From positions 1 through 64,000 of the forward strand of contig JAUXSA010000098.1 of NCBI GenBank assembly GCA_030681615.1: a DNA stretch of 64,000 nucleotides, written 5' to 3'. The notes under the pieces are model-generated. The model did not search any database, was not told the DNA's origin, and saw nothing but the letters and a program-made list of their open reading frames with translations. Origin of the DNA: Bacteroidota bacterium. GTDB lineage: Bacteria > Bacteroidota > Bacteroidia > B-17B0 > Aurantibacillaceae. Position numbers and translations under genes: made by a program. Positions 43,178 to 52,150 of this stretch are shown in pieces (the stretch's first letter is position 1; each line of letters begins with the position of its first letter).

Positions 43178-45061
43178 ATGTGTGGGATTGCCGGAATATA
43201 TAATACAAATCAAAAAGCGGTTACTTTAAGTCAAATCAAATTAATGGCAAATGCGATCGCCCATCGAGGACCGGATGGCGAAGGTTATTTTGTTCACGAT
43301 AATATGGCTTTTGGCCATAAGCGCTTGGCAATCCTCGATACAACGGATAAAGGATTACAACCAATGTCATCTAAAGATGGACAATGGATAATAACATTTA
43401 ACGGTTGCGTATATAACTATCTTGAATTAAAACAAGAATTAAGAACTCTGGGACATAGTTTTATTTCTGGAACAGATACTGAAGTAATTGCTGAAGGACT
43501 GGCCGAATTTGGCACTGATTATTTTACACGATTAAATGGCATGTTTGCTATAGGCGCTTATCACAAACCTTCCCGCCAACTATATTTGAGCAGAGATAGG
43601 TTTGGAGTAAAACCACTTTATTATTATTTTCAAAACGGAACATTATTATTTTCATCTGAAATAAAAGGCATCCTGGCATTTCCTAATTTTAGGAATGAAC
43701 TCAATCATTATGCACTAAATGAATATTTTACTTTTCAAAATCAGTTTACTTATACCACTCTTTTTAAAGATGTGTTTATGCTTCCAGCTGCCAATACAGT
43801 ACTTATTAATATTGATACAAAAGAAATAGTTCATAAACCTTGGTGGGATTATGATTTTACAGAGCCGGATGATAGCATGACTTTTGAAGATGCGGTTTCA
43901 GAAACTAAAAATTTATTTCAAAAAGCGGTTTCCCGCCAAATGTTATCTGATGTACCTGTAGGCTCATATTTATCGGGCGGGATGGATTCAGGCTCCATTA
44001 CAGCTATTGCCTCATCACATGTTGAACGCTTAACAACTTTTACTTGCGGCTTTGATATGAGCCAGGTAACAGGCGTTGAAGCCAATTATGATGAACGTAG
44101 AGATGCTGAGCTTATGGCTAATTTTTTTAAAACCGAACATTATGAGCAAGTAATGAATGCAGGTGATTTAAGATGGTCGCTACCAAAAGTTGTAAAACAT
44201 ATAGAGGATCTAAGGGTAGGCATGAGTTATCCTAATTATTATATTTCGCGTTTGGCCAGCAAGTTTGTAAAAGTATGTTTGCAAGGCACGGGTGGTGATG
44301 AGTTATACGGAGGTTACCCATGGCGTTATTACAGGGTTTTTAAATCAATAGGGCAAAAAGACTTTTTTGATCAATATTACAATTTTTGGCAACGCCTGGT
44401 TCCTGATAATCAAAAAAGAGAACTATTTAACGCTGACGTACTAAAGCGTGTGGATCTTGAAGAGCCCCGTAAGATATTTGAGCGTGTATTTACTTTTAAT
44501 GATAAGCTTAGGTATGATACACCGGAACAACATATTGCCAACTCACTTTATTTTGAAATTAAAACTTTTTTACCGGGTCTCTTGCTCGTCGGAGATAAGC
44601 TCTCAATGGCAAATGGTTTAGAAGAACGCTTCCCTTTTTTAGATAACGATCTTGTTAATTTTGCGCAAAAAATTCCGGTTAAACATAAACTTGGACAACT
44701 TGAGCTTATGAAAAAAATTGATGAGAATGATTTCAGAGATAAAAGAAATCTTTATAATGAACATAATGATGGAAAAACTGTTTTGCGTAAAGCAATGTGT
44801 GATTTTTTACCTGAAACAATAATTAACCGTAAAAAGCAAGGATTTTCTGCCCCGGACGAAAGTTGGTACAGAGGAGAAAATGCAGATTATGTGAAAGATT
44901 TGTTATTAAATAGTAATACTGTTTCTACAGCGTTTATAAATAAATCCTTTATCGAAAAAACAATTAATGAGCATATAAATAAAAAAGTAAACCATAGGCT
45001 ATTAATTTGGAGTTTAATGAATTTCGAAATGTGGTGTCAGCAATTTTTGATCAATAAATAG
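43178..45061 (+). CDS. asnB: Asparagine synthase (glutamine-hydrolysing)-type amidotransferase
   Basis: 627 residues. The N-terminal glutaminase starts with the catalytic Cys2 (MCGIAGIYN), followed by IAHRGPDGEG and FNGCVYNYLELKQEL. The synthetase half has the PP-loop SYLSGGMDSGSI (~264) and the GTGGDELYGGY segment. In polysaccharide loci such AsnB homologues often amidate sugar carboxylates (uronamides) rather than make asparagine; both remain possible. A second copy begins at 63162. It is followed by an acyltransferase-like gene after 6 bases. Confidence 0.9.
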   Translation: MCGIAGIYNTNQKAVTLSQIKLMANAIAHRGPDGEGYFVHDNMAFGHKRLAILDTTDKGLQPMSSKDGQWIITFNGCVYNYLELKQELRTLGHSFISGTDTEVIAEGLAEFGTDYFTRLNGMFAIGAYHKPSRQLYLSRDRFGVKPLYYYFQNGTLLFSSEIKGILAFPNFRNELNHYALNEYFTFQNQFTYTTLFKDVFMLPAANTVLINIDTKEIVHKPWWDYDFTEPDDSMTFEDAVSETKNLFQKAVSRQMLSDVPVGSYLSGGMDSGSITAIASSHVERLTTFTCGFDMSQVTGVEANYDERRDAELMANFFKTEHYEQVMNAGDLRWSLPKVVKHIEDLRVGMSYPNYYISRLASKFVKVCLQGTGGDELYGGYPWRYYRVFKSIGQKDFFDQYYNFWQRLVPDNQKRELFNADVLKRVDLEEPRKIFERVFTFNDKLRYDTPEQHIANSLYFEIKTFLPGLLLVGDKLSMANGLEERFPFLDNDLVNFAQKIPVKHKLGQLELMKKIDENDFRDKRNLYNEHNDGKTVLRKAMCDFLPETIINRKKQGFSAPDESWYRGENADYVKDLLLNSNTVSTAFINKSFIEKTINEHINKKVNHRLLIWSLMNFEMWCQQFLINK

Positions 45062-45067
45062 CTTTTA

Positions 45068-46138
45068 ATGAAGTATACCGTCCAAATAAAAACTCCGAAT
45101 GAAATAATAGAAAATGAATTTTCTGAATTGCTGCTTTCTACGAGTACAAATCTCCTTTATTCTTCGTTACCTTATTTAAAATTGTTGCAATACTTTTTAA
45201 ATTGTGAGGTCATTATCATTACTGTTTTGAAAGATAAAAGTATTGTTGGTTGCTTTCCTTTAGCATTTAAAAATAATTTAAAACATGGCTGCGTCTGCAA
45301 TTCGTTACCGTTTTATGGAAGCAATGGTGGTATGATCGTTTCTGAAAGCGTTACAGATAAAAATGAAGTGCGTACAATTCTTAAACAAGAATTTGAAAAA
45401 ATAGTACAGCATAAAAGTTGCGTTGCTTATACTATTATTAGCAATCCTTTGGATGTTGAGACAGACAACTGGTTACGTAATAATGTTTCACATGATCAAA
45501 TAGACGAAAGAATTGGACAGATAACGCACTTCCCAAAAGGAATTGTAGATATTGAAAACGATTTAATGAAAAGCTTCGAAGATCCGCGACCAAGAAATAT
45601 TCGTAAAGCAATAAAAGAAGGCGTAAATATTTATGCTACAAATGATCAGGATGCAATTGATTTTTTATATAAGGTACATTACGATAATATTAAAGCTATA
45701 AACGGTATTCCCAAAGAAAAAAAATTCTTTGATCTAATTCCAAAATTTTTCAATAACACAGAGTATAAAATTTACATTGCCGAATACAAAGGAGAAAGAG
45801 TTGGTGCTTTGCTTTTATTTTATTTTAATAAAACTGTTGAATACTTTACGCCTGCAGTTATAGAATCTCATCGCAATCTTCAGCCAACCTCACTAATTAT
45901 TTACAAAGCAATGATCGAGGCTATAAAAGATGGTTACGAAAATTGGAATTGGGGCGGCACATGGCTTACTCAGGGTGGGGTTTACGACTTTAAAAAGAAA
46001 TGGGGAACTACAGATCATCATTATTTTTATTACACCAAAATATATAAAGAAGATCTTTATACATCATCAAAAGAGTTTTTATTACAGGAGTATCCTTACT
46101 TTTTTGTATTACCATTTAGCTCGTTAAAACAATCATGA
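45068..46138 (+). CDS. GNAT/FemAB-like acyltransferase
   Basis: 356 residues. The C-terminal half has the GNAT/FemAB pattern: DPRPRNIRKAIKEGVNIYA (~170), then YKIYIAEYKGERVGALLLFYFNKTVEYFTPAV, the LQPTSLIIYKAMIEAIKDGYENWNWGGTW motif and YDFKKKWGT at ~320. The last two are typical of the FemAB-like proteins in polysaccharide loci, which transfer an acyl or aminoacyl group to an amino sugar. It overlaps the next gene (PglD-like) by 4 bases. Confidence 0.8.
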   Translation: MKYTVQIKTPNEIIENEFSELLLSTSTNLLYSSLPYLKLLQYFLNCEVIIITVLKDKSIVGCFPLAFKNNLKHGCVCNSLPFYGSNGGMIVSESVTDKNEVRTILKQEFEKIVQHKSCVAYTIISNPLDVETDNWLRNNVSHDQIDERIGQITHFPKGIVDIENDLMKSFEDPRPRNIRKAIKEGVNIYATNDQDAIDFLYKVHYDNIKAINGIPKEKKFFDLIPKFFNNTEYKIYIAEYKGERVGALLLFYFNKTVEYFTPAVIESHRNLQPTSLIIYKAMIEAIKDGYENWNWGGTWLTQGGVYDFKKKWGTTDHHYFYYTKIYKEDLYTSSKEFLLQEYPYFFVLPFSSLKQS

Positions 46139-46785
46139 TAAAAAAAACCAAAAAAGCAATTATATTTGGAACCTCGGGCCAGGCCGAAGTGATGGATTAT
46201 TTATTAAACAATGATAGTGAATATGAAGTAGTAGCTTTTACTTCTACTAAAGAATACATTCACGAAGACAAGATTTATAACAGGCCACTTGTAGCCTTCG
46301 AAGATATAGAAAAAAAATACGCTCCTTCTGAATTTGAAATGCATATTGCTATTGGTTATAATGATCAAAACCGAACGCGTAAAAAATTCTTTGATCAGGC
46401 AAAATTAAAGGGGTATAAGCTTTTAACCTACATTAGTTCTAAAGCAACCAATTACGCAAAAAGCATAGGAGAGAATTGTTTTATTTTTGAAGATAACACC
46501 ATTCAACCATTTGTTGAAATTTCAGATAATTGTATTTTATGGAGCGGTAATCACATTGGACATCATTCAAAAATAAGTGATAATGTGTTTATTTCATCTC
46601 ACGTTGTTATTTCAGGGCATTGCAAAATTGGTGAAAATTCTTTTTTAGGAGTTAACTCTACTTTAAGGGATGGAATAACAATAGCACCTTTTACAACATT
46701 GGGTGCGGGTTGTCTTATTGTAAAGGATACAGAAATTGGTAAAACGTATATTGGCACTAAGGCCACAGTATACCCGCAAAAATAA
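46135..46785 (+). CDS. PglD/NeuD-type sugar O/N-acetyltransferase (left-handed beta-helix)
   Basis: 216 residues. A Rossmann-like N-terminus (KKAIIFGTSGQAEVMDYLL) precedes hexapeptide repeats (~95-215: NYAKSIGENCFIF, HIGHHSKISDNVFISSHVVI, HCKIGENSFLGVNS). The pairs of His in SGNHIGHHSKI fit the active site of PglD-like enzymes. It likely acetylates an amino sugar made by the DegT enzyme upstream. A paralogue lies at 59990-60631. Confidence 0.88.
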   Translation: MIKKTKKAIIFGTSGQAEVMDYLLNNDSEYEVVAFTSTKEYIHEDKIYNRPLVAFEDIEKKYAPSEFEMHIAIGYNDQNRTRKKFFDQAKLKGYKLLTYISSKATNYAKSIGENCFIFEDNTIQPFVEISDNCILWSGNHIGHHSKISDNVFISSHVVISGHCKIGENSFLGVNSTLRDGITIAPFTTLGAGCLIVKDTEIGKTYIGTKATVYPQK

Positions 46786-46790
46786 AAAAA

Positions 46791-47399
46791 ATGGATTTAG
46801 GTAAGATCGAAAAATTATATTCCGAAAACTTCGATAAGTTTGGGATCGACTCAAAAAGTGTTGGCTGGAATTCGCCGAACACACAACAATTGCGTTTTGA
46901 AAAATTATTAATGGTTGTCCAAAATCGGTCAGAAAGTTTTTCTTTAAATGAACTTGGTTGTGGCTATGGAGAGCTGTTTAAATATGCTACTTTGAATGGG
47001 TACAATATCAATCTTTTTAATGGCTATGATATAAGCGAAAAAATGCTTCTGGCAGCGAAAGATTATTTAAATGATAGTAAAGCTGTTTTTTTTAAAGAAG
47101 CATCTATAATTACGAAGGCCGATTATACAATAACATCAGGTATTTTTAATGTGAAATTTGATGAGCAAAAAGACCGCTGGGAAACTTATATTAAGGATAC
47201 ATTAAAAAACATGTTCGAAAATTCAAATAAAGGAATGTCTTTTAACCTCCTTACGAAATATGTAGACTTTGAAGCAAAAGATTTATATTATGCTGACCCG
47301 TTGTATTATTTTGATTTCTGCAAAAAAGAATTATCCCGTTATGTTAATCTTATCCATGATTATAATTTGTATGAATGGACAATTATTGTAAAAAAATAA
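46791..47399 (+). CDS. Class I SAM-dependent methyltransferase
   Basis: 202 residues. SAM motif I is LNELGCGYGELFKYA (~47), then YDISEKMLLAAKDYL (motif II-like). The region after (VKFDEQKDRWETYIKDTLKNMFENSNKGMSFNLLTKYVD) is found in methyltransferases of polysaccharide and peptide loci. It ends directly at the next ATG (no spacer). The acceptor is unknown. Confidence 0.82.
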   Translation: MDLGKIEKLYSENFDKFGIDSKSVGWNSPNTQQLRFEKLLMVVQNRSESFSLNELGCGYGELFKYATLNGYNINLFNGYDISEKMLLAAKDYLNDSKAVFFKEASIITKADYTITSGIFNVKFDEQKDRWETYIKDTLKNMFENSNKGMSFNLLTKYVDFEAKDLYYADPLYYFDFCKKELSRYVNLIHDYNLYEWTIIVKK

Positions 47400-48314
47400 A
47401 TGGCCTGGAAAAAAAGAGGTTTGATTTTTAAAGTGGAACAGCAGTATCCATGGTTGCAATCTCACGCGCAATTGCCCGTCGCAGATCTTATTTCCGAAAA
47501 TACGGTACGAGTATATTTTGCAGGAAGAAGTATTCAATCCTTTTCAAGTATTGGTTATGTTGACCTTGATGTAAAAAATAACTTTAATATAATAAACATT
47601 TCTGAGCAACCTGTACTTTCACCTGGAAAAATTGGGCATTTTGATGAACATGGGGTTTTTCCTGCATCCATTATTAATTATAACAATAAAAAATATTTAT
47701 ATTTTATAGGCTGGAATCAAGGTTACAAACAGCCTTTATTTTATGCTTCAATTGGTCTTGCGGTAAGTGAAGATAATGGAAATACATTTAAAAAAATATC
47801 AAATGTACCCGTGATGTCAAGGAGCGAATATGATCCTTGCCTGGTTACATCTCCAAACGTCTTCCTTGAGAATAATATTTGGAAAATGACCTACGTTTCA
47901 GGAGTTAAATGGGAGTTGGTAGATGAGCAATTAAAATCTTTTTATCATATAAAATATGCTGAGTCTGATAATGGAATTGATTGGAAACGTGATGGAACCA
48001 TTTGTATTGACTTTAGAGATGAAAAGGAAACGAATATTGCACGCTCGGCAGTAATAAAAGAGAATGGGGTCTATAAAATGTGGTTTTGTTATGTATATGA
48101 CACAGCAAAATACAGGATGGGTTATGCAGAATCCTATGATTGTAAAACATGGATAAGGAAAGATGCTGAAGCAGGCATAACAATTTCAGAAAATGATTTT
48201 GATAGTGAAATGACGTGCTACCCGAATATTATTGTTATCAACGGAAAAAAACATATGTTTTATAATGGAAATAGTTTTGGGAAACAAGGGTTTGGATTAG
48301 CGATTTATGAATAA
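47400..48314 (+). CDS. Glycosidase-like five-bladed beta-propeller protein of polysaccharide loci
   Basis: 304 residues with the fold signs of the GH43/GH32/GH130 superfamily: VRVYFAGRSIQSFSSIGYVDLD, FDEHGVFPASIINYNNKKYLYFIGW, NVFLENNIWKMTYVSG, TNIARSAVIKENGVYKMWFCYVYD and NIIVINGKKHMFYNGN, each a propeller blade with an acidic turn. There is no signal peptide, so it acts in the cytosol. Such proteins accompany acetamidino-sugar genes in many O-antigen loci, yet their activity is not established. It overlaps the WbpG-like gene by 8 bases. Confidence 0.75.
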   Translation: MAWKKRGLIFKVEQQYPWLQSHAQLPVADLISENTVRVYFAGRSIQSFSSIGYVDLDVKNNFNIINISEQPVLSPGKIGHFDEHGVFPASIINYNNKKYLYFIGWNQGYKQPLFYASIGLAVSEDNGNTFKKISNVPVMSRSEYDPCLVTSPNVFLENNIWKMTYVSGVKWELVDEQLKSFYHIKYAESDNGIDWKRDGTICIDFRDEKETNIARSAVIKENGVYKMWFCYVYDTAKYRMGYAESYDCKTWIRKDAEAGITISENDFDSEMTCYPNIIVINGKKHMFYNGNSFGKQGFGLAIYE

Positions 48315-49455
48315 ATTAGAAAAAATAATGTGTAGTCGTTGTCTTTATGATAGCGAAACACCAAAAATATCTTTTGATGAAAAAGGTGTTTGTAATTATT
48401 GTGATCTTTATGATAATTTAAAAAAACAATTTCCAGGCGGAAAAAAAGGTGAAGAAGATTTTCTGAAAATTGTTAGAGAAATAAAGGCTGCAGGTAAAAA
48501 TAAAAAGTACGACTGTGTAATTGGTGTAAGTGGTGGAGTAGATTCATCGTATCTTGTACACAAAGTATTAGAATACGGTCTTAGACCACTGGCCGTTCAT
48601 TACGATAACACATGGAACTATGCTGTAGCTAATGAAAACATCAGTAAGGTATTAACCAAACTCAATGTTGATCTGTATACATATATTGTAAATAACGAAG
48701 AAGCAGATGACATCTTCTTATCTTTTCTAAAAGCAAGTGTTCCCGAAATAGATGCAAGCAGCGATATCGGGCTTGCGTCTGTATTATATATTGCTGCCGA
48801 AAAGTATGGCGTTCAATATGTGATCGAAGGCCATTCTTTTAAAGCAGAAGGTGTAGCGCCACTTGGATGGGCGTATATGGACGGCAAGTATATTGCCAGC
48901 ATCCAAAAACAATTCGGCTCAAAAAAAATAAAAACGTTTCCTAACATGCCACTTTATAAATTTATAAAGTGGATAGCAATTAAGCGTATCCGGAAAATAA
49001 GACCATTATGGTATTTGGATTACAACAAAGAAGCGGCAAAAGAACTTCTAAAAAGAGAGTTTGACTGGAAAGATTATGGTGGACATCATATGGAAAATAG
49101 AATATCGAGGTTTGGACATGGTTTTTATCTTCCTATTAAATTCAAAATGGATCAACGAAAAAATGCTTATGGAGCAGCCGTGCGCGAAGGAGTTATTACC
49201 AGAGAAGAAGGAATTAGATTATTAGAAGCAGGAAGAGACTATACGAAAGATGAACTCGATAATTTTAAAAAGCGCTTAAAACTCACAGACGAAGAATTTG
49301 ATAAATTAATTGCCTTGCCTTTAAAATCTTTTAGAGATTATCCTACCTACAAAAAAACATTTGTGAGACTAAAGCCCCTGTTTTTTATATTGCTGAAGTT
49401 TAATCTCATTCCGCATTCATTTTATATCAAATATACTTCAAAAGACGAAATTTAA
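48307..49455 (+). CDS. N-acetyl sugar amidotransferase (WbpG/PseA-like)
   Basis: 382 residues. The N-terminal zinc-type pair CSRC and CNYC (residues ~9-32) is followed by the PP-loop GVSGGVDSSYLVH (~71), then VHYDNTWN and IEGHSFKAEGVAPLGWAYMD. This is the ATP-dependent subunit that converts an N-acetyl sugar to an acetamidino sugar, using ammonia from the HisH/HisF pair encoded immediately after. Known examples are WbpG of Pseudomonas O-antigen and PseA of flagellin pseudaminic acid. Its stop overlaps the hisH start by one base. Confidence 0.93.
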   Translation: MNKLEKIMCSRCLYDSETPKISFDEKGVCNYCDLYDNLKKQFPGGKKGEEDFLKIVREIKAAGKNKKYDCVIGVSGGVDSSYLVHKVLEYGLRPLAVHYDNTWNYAVANENISKVLTKLNVDLYTYIVNNEEADDIFLSFLKASVPEIDASSDIGLASVLYIAAEKYGVQYVIEGHSFKAEGVAPLGWAYMDGKYIASIQKQFGSKKIKTFPNMPLYKFIKWIAIKRIRKIRPLWYLDYNKEAAKELLKREFDWKDYGGHHMENRISRFGHGFYLPIKFKMDQRKNAYGAAVREGVITREEGIRLLEAGRDYTKDELDNFKKRLKLTDEEFDKLIALPLKSFRDYPTYKKTFVRLKPLFFILLKFNLIPHSFYIKYTSKDEI

Positions 49456-50066
49456 TGATCACTATTATTAATTATGGTTTAGGTAATTTGGGGTCGGTTC
49501 AAAATATGCTCAAACGCATTGGTACGCCATGTATAATTACTTCTGACATTAAAGAAATCGAAAACGCTGAAAAAATTTTGCTGCCTGGTGTTGGCGCCTT
49601 TGATTCTGCAGTACAAAAAATTGACGAATTAAACTTACGTTCCATACTAGTTCACAAAGCAAAAGTAGATAAGATCCCTTTCTTGGGCATTTGTTTGGGC
49701 ATGCAGCTATTAACAAGAGGAAGTGAAGAAGGTGTATTAAATGGATTGGATCTTGTCCCTGCAAAAACAATAAAATTTAAATTCGACGAAACATCTGATC
49801 TTAAAATTCCGCATATGGGTTGGAATTTTGTAAAAGTTAACACGCCAAGTAAATTAACCGAAGGCTTTACGCCAGAGCATAGGTTTTACTTTGTACATTC
49901 ATACAAAGTGGTTTGTGATAATAATAACAACTCTATTTTAAGAACCGGTTATGGTAGTGATTTTGATGCTGCTATTCAAAATGAAAACGTGTATGGAACC
50001 CAGTTTCATCCTGAAAAAAGTCATAAATACGGCATGCAGTTATTAACTAATTTTTCTAAAATTTAA
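49455..50066 (+). CDS. hisH: Glutaminase subunit HisH of the sugar amidotransferase system
   Basis: 203 residues, class I glutamine amidotransferase. The triad is complete: Cys80 in FLGICLGMQLL, His185 and Glu187 in QFHPEKS. LLPGVGAFDSA forms the oxyanion region. Sequence alone cannot separate histidine HisH from the sugar-locus paralogue, but the WbpG-like gene before it and the altered HisF after it point to the latter. Adjoins hisF without spacer. Confidence 0.92.
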   Translation: MITIINYGLGNLGSVQNMLKRIGTPCIITSDIKEIENAEKILLPGVGAFDSAVQKIDELNLRSILVHKAKVDKIPFLGICLGMQLLTRGSEEGVLNGLDLVPAKTIKFKFDETSDLKIPHMGWNFVKVNTPSKLTEGFTPEHRFYFVHSYKVVCDNNNNSILRTGYGSDFDAAIQNENVYGTQFHPEKSHKYGMQLLTNFSKI

Positions 50067-50825
50067 ATGTTATTAGTACGCTATATACCATGTTTGTTAT
50101 TAAAAGATAACGGGCTGGTTAAAACTGTTAATTTTAAAAACCCAAAATATGTTGGCGATCCAATTAATACGGTTAGGATCTTTAATGAAAAAGAAGTTGA
50201 CGAATTAATTTTCTTGGATATTGAAGCAACACCTAAGAATAGAGAACCAAATTATAAATTACTGGCCGAGATAGCTAACGAATGTTTTATGCCATTGGCA
50301 TACGGCGGAGGAATAAAGACCTTTGAACAGGCGCAAAAGATCTATAATATAGGCATTGAAAAGGTGGCTATTAATAGTTTCCTTCACAAGGATCTAAATT
50401 TAGTTACTCAAATTTCAGAGGTTTATGGCGCACAGGCTGTAATAGGTGTAATAGATGTTAAAAAGAATTTCTTTGGAAAAAATCAAATTGTTTCTAATTC
50501 AGCAAATGATAAACATAAATATACTATTGAAGAATGGGTAAAAAGATTAGAAAAAGCTGGTGTTGGCGAAATACTTATTACAAGTGTTGATAATGAGGGA
50601 ACCTGGAATGGATTGGATGTTGAATTAATAAAACAGGTCACATCAATTTCAAAAGTGCCAGTTATTGCACATGGTGGAGCAGGCAATATCGATCATTTAG
50701 TTGCTGGTATAAAGCAGGGCGGCGCTAATGCAATTGCAATGGGTAGTATGGTAGTATATCAAAAAAAGGATTTTGGTGTATTGGTAAATTTTCCGGATAA
50801 AAAAATACTTGAAGATAAATTGTGA
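50067..50825 (+). CDS. hisF: HisF-like ammonia-channel subunit of the sugar amidotransferase system
   Basis: 252 residues, TIM barrel of the HisF family (DELIFLDIEATPKNREPN, PLAYGGGIKTFEQA, KVAINSFL, EILITSVDNEGTWNGLD, VIAHGGAGN). The cyclase aspartate expected at position 11 is replaced by Leu (RYIPCLLLKD instead of CLDVKDG); the second Asp (VIGVIDVKK) is kept. Loss of Asp11 is typical of sugar-locus HisF2/AglZ proteins, which pass ammonia to WbpG-type enzymes instead of making imidazole glycerol phosphate. Its last bases overlap the next gene (GTGA). Confidence 0.92.
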   Translation: MLLVRYIPCLLLKDNGLVKTVNFKNPKYVGDPINTVRIFNEKEVDELIFLDIEATPKNREPNYKLLAEIANECFMPLAYGGGIKTFEQAQKIYNIGIEKVAINSFLHKDLNLVTQISEVYGAQAVIGVIDVKKNFFGKNQIVSNSANDKHKYTIEEWVKRLEKAGVGEILITSVDNEGTWNGLDVELIKQVTSISKVPVIAHGGAGNIDHLVAGIKQGGANAIAMGSMVVYQKKDFGVLVNFPDKKILEDKL

Positions 50826-52150
50826 AGAAAGACGAAATAAAAATAGCCTGCATTGGTAACATGAATAATAATATGTTTACTGTTGTGCGGTATTTAAAAG
50901 ATGAGGGATATTGTGTTACTTTATTTTTATTAGATGAGTATGGGCATTTTTTGCCAGAGGCCGACACCTTTGATAAGGTTGACGTTGAAGTTAAAAATTT
51001 AGGGTGGAATAAGTTTACATTTCATCAAGAAAGTAAGGAAAGCATTAAGAAGAAATTTGAAGGATATAATTTTTTTATTGGAACCGATTGGGCGCCGGCA
51101 TACCTTTTTAAAGCAGGAATTTTACTTGACATTTTCTGCCCTGCCGGCAGCGATTTATTTGAGTATCCTTTTTGCAAACTCGAAAAAATTCGACCATTAC
51201 CAACTATTGCAGGCATCGAAGGCTGGCGTTGTTCAAAGTATCAGTATTACGGAATTAGATATACCAGATACATATCAATGGAGCCAACTAATGCTGAACT
51301 TGAAAGATATGTAAAAGAGATATGCTCCGTTAACAGTAAAAGAATTCCTGCTTTACCTTTTTTATATATTAAACAATATAATGAAAACTATTTTCAAAAA
51401 TCTGAATTTTATGAACGGGTAAAAAAAATAAGGAACGAAAGTGATATCCTGATCGTTCAGCATTGCCGTCAAGAGTGGAAAGGAGATAAAGAAAGCTTTC
51501 ATTATAAAGCAAACCAAATTTTTTTGAAAGGGTTTAGGGATTTTATATCCTCTGTTCCTAAAGTTCGTGTAAATCTTTTATTGCTCGAGTATGGTACGGA
51601 TGTGAATGCTTCTAAAGAATTGATCTTAGAATTGGGTTTACAAGATAGAGTACATTGGTTGCCAACTACATTAAGAAAAAACCTGATCGGCGTTATTGAC
51701 CTTTGTGATATAGGAGTTGGAGAATTGGGAAAAAGCTGGGTAGTTTATGGTTCTGTTTTGGAAATTTTATCTGTTGGAAAAATTTTTATTGGCCGCAGAA
51801 ATGATAAAGAGTATAGCGAAAATTACAGTTATTTATATCCGATGTTTAATGCAGTAAGCGCTGAAGATGTAACGAAAAGTTTAATAGAAATTTCTTTAGA
51901 TCTAAATAAACAAAAATTAATTGCCTTAACCGGAAAAAAATGGCTTGAGGAAGAAATTATTAATAAAAGTATTAAAACGCTTAACGGGTGTATTGAAAAT
52001 AAGGCAATGTCAGAAAGTAATTATTCTAAAGTTGTGCCATTTAAAGTTGAGCTTACCCTGTTTACTTATACTTTATGTTCATATTTTATTATTATTTTAA
52101 ACTACTTTAAAATAAAATTAACAAGGAGTTATAATCCCCATGCTGTTTAA
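50822..52150 (+). CDS. Glycosyltransferase-like protein (GT-B fold)
   Basis: 442 residues, starting at GTG. IKIACIGNMNNNMFTVVRYLKDEGYCVTLFLLDEYGHFLPEAD is the beginning of a GT-B N-terminal domain (given in part: first strand GNMNNN). The second domain includes LIVQHCRQEW, LLLEYGTDV, LGLQDRVHWLP and GVGELGKSWVVYGSVLEILSVGK, matching the acceptor/donor cleft of GT4-like enzymes, with a degenerate E-x7-E (~303-313). A C-terminal hydrophobic stretch (LFTYTLCSYFIIILNYF) may tie it to the membrane. It overlaps the MBOAT gene by 11 bases. Confidence 0.78.
   Translation: MKKDEIKIACIGNMNNNMFTVVRYLKDEGYCVTLFLLDEYGHFLPEADTFDKVDVEVKNLGWNKFTFHQESKESIKKKFEGYNFFIGTDWAPAYLFKAGILLDIFCPAGSDLFEYPFCKLEKIRPLPTIAGIEGWRCSKYQYYGIRYTRYISMEPTNAELERYVKEICSVNSKRIPALPFLYIKQYNENYFQKSEFYERVKKIRNESDILIVQHCRQEWKGDKESFHYKANQIFLKGFRDFISSVPKVRVNLLLLEYGTDVNASKELILELGLQDRVHWLPTTLRKNLIGVIDLCDIGVGELGKSWVVYGSVLEILSVGKIFIGRRNDKEYSENYSYLYPMFNAVSAEDVTKSLIEISLDLNKQKLIALTGKKWLEEEIINKSIKTLNGCIENKAMSESNYSKVVPFKVELTLFTYTLCSYFIIILNYFKIKLTRSYNPHAV

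Noticed and set aside
49455-50825. hisH and hisF as histidine biosynthesis genes
   Set aside because: The neighbouring WbpG-like gene, the absence of other his genes and the lost Asp11 in HisF point to sugar amidotransfer.
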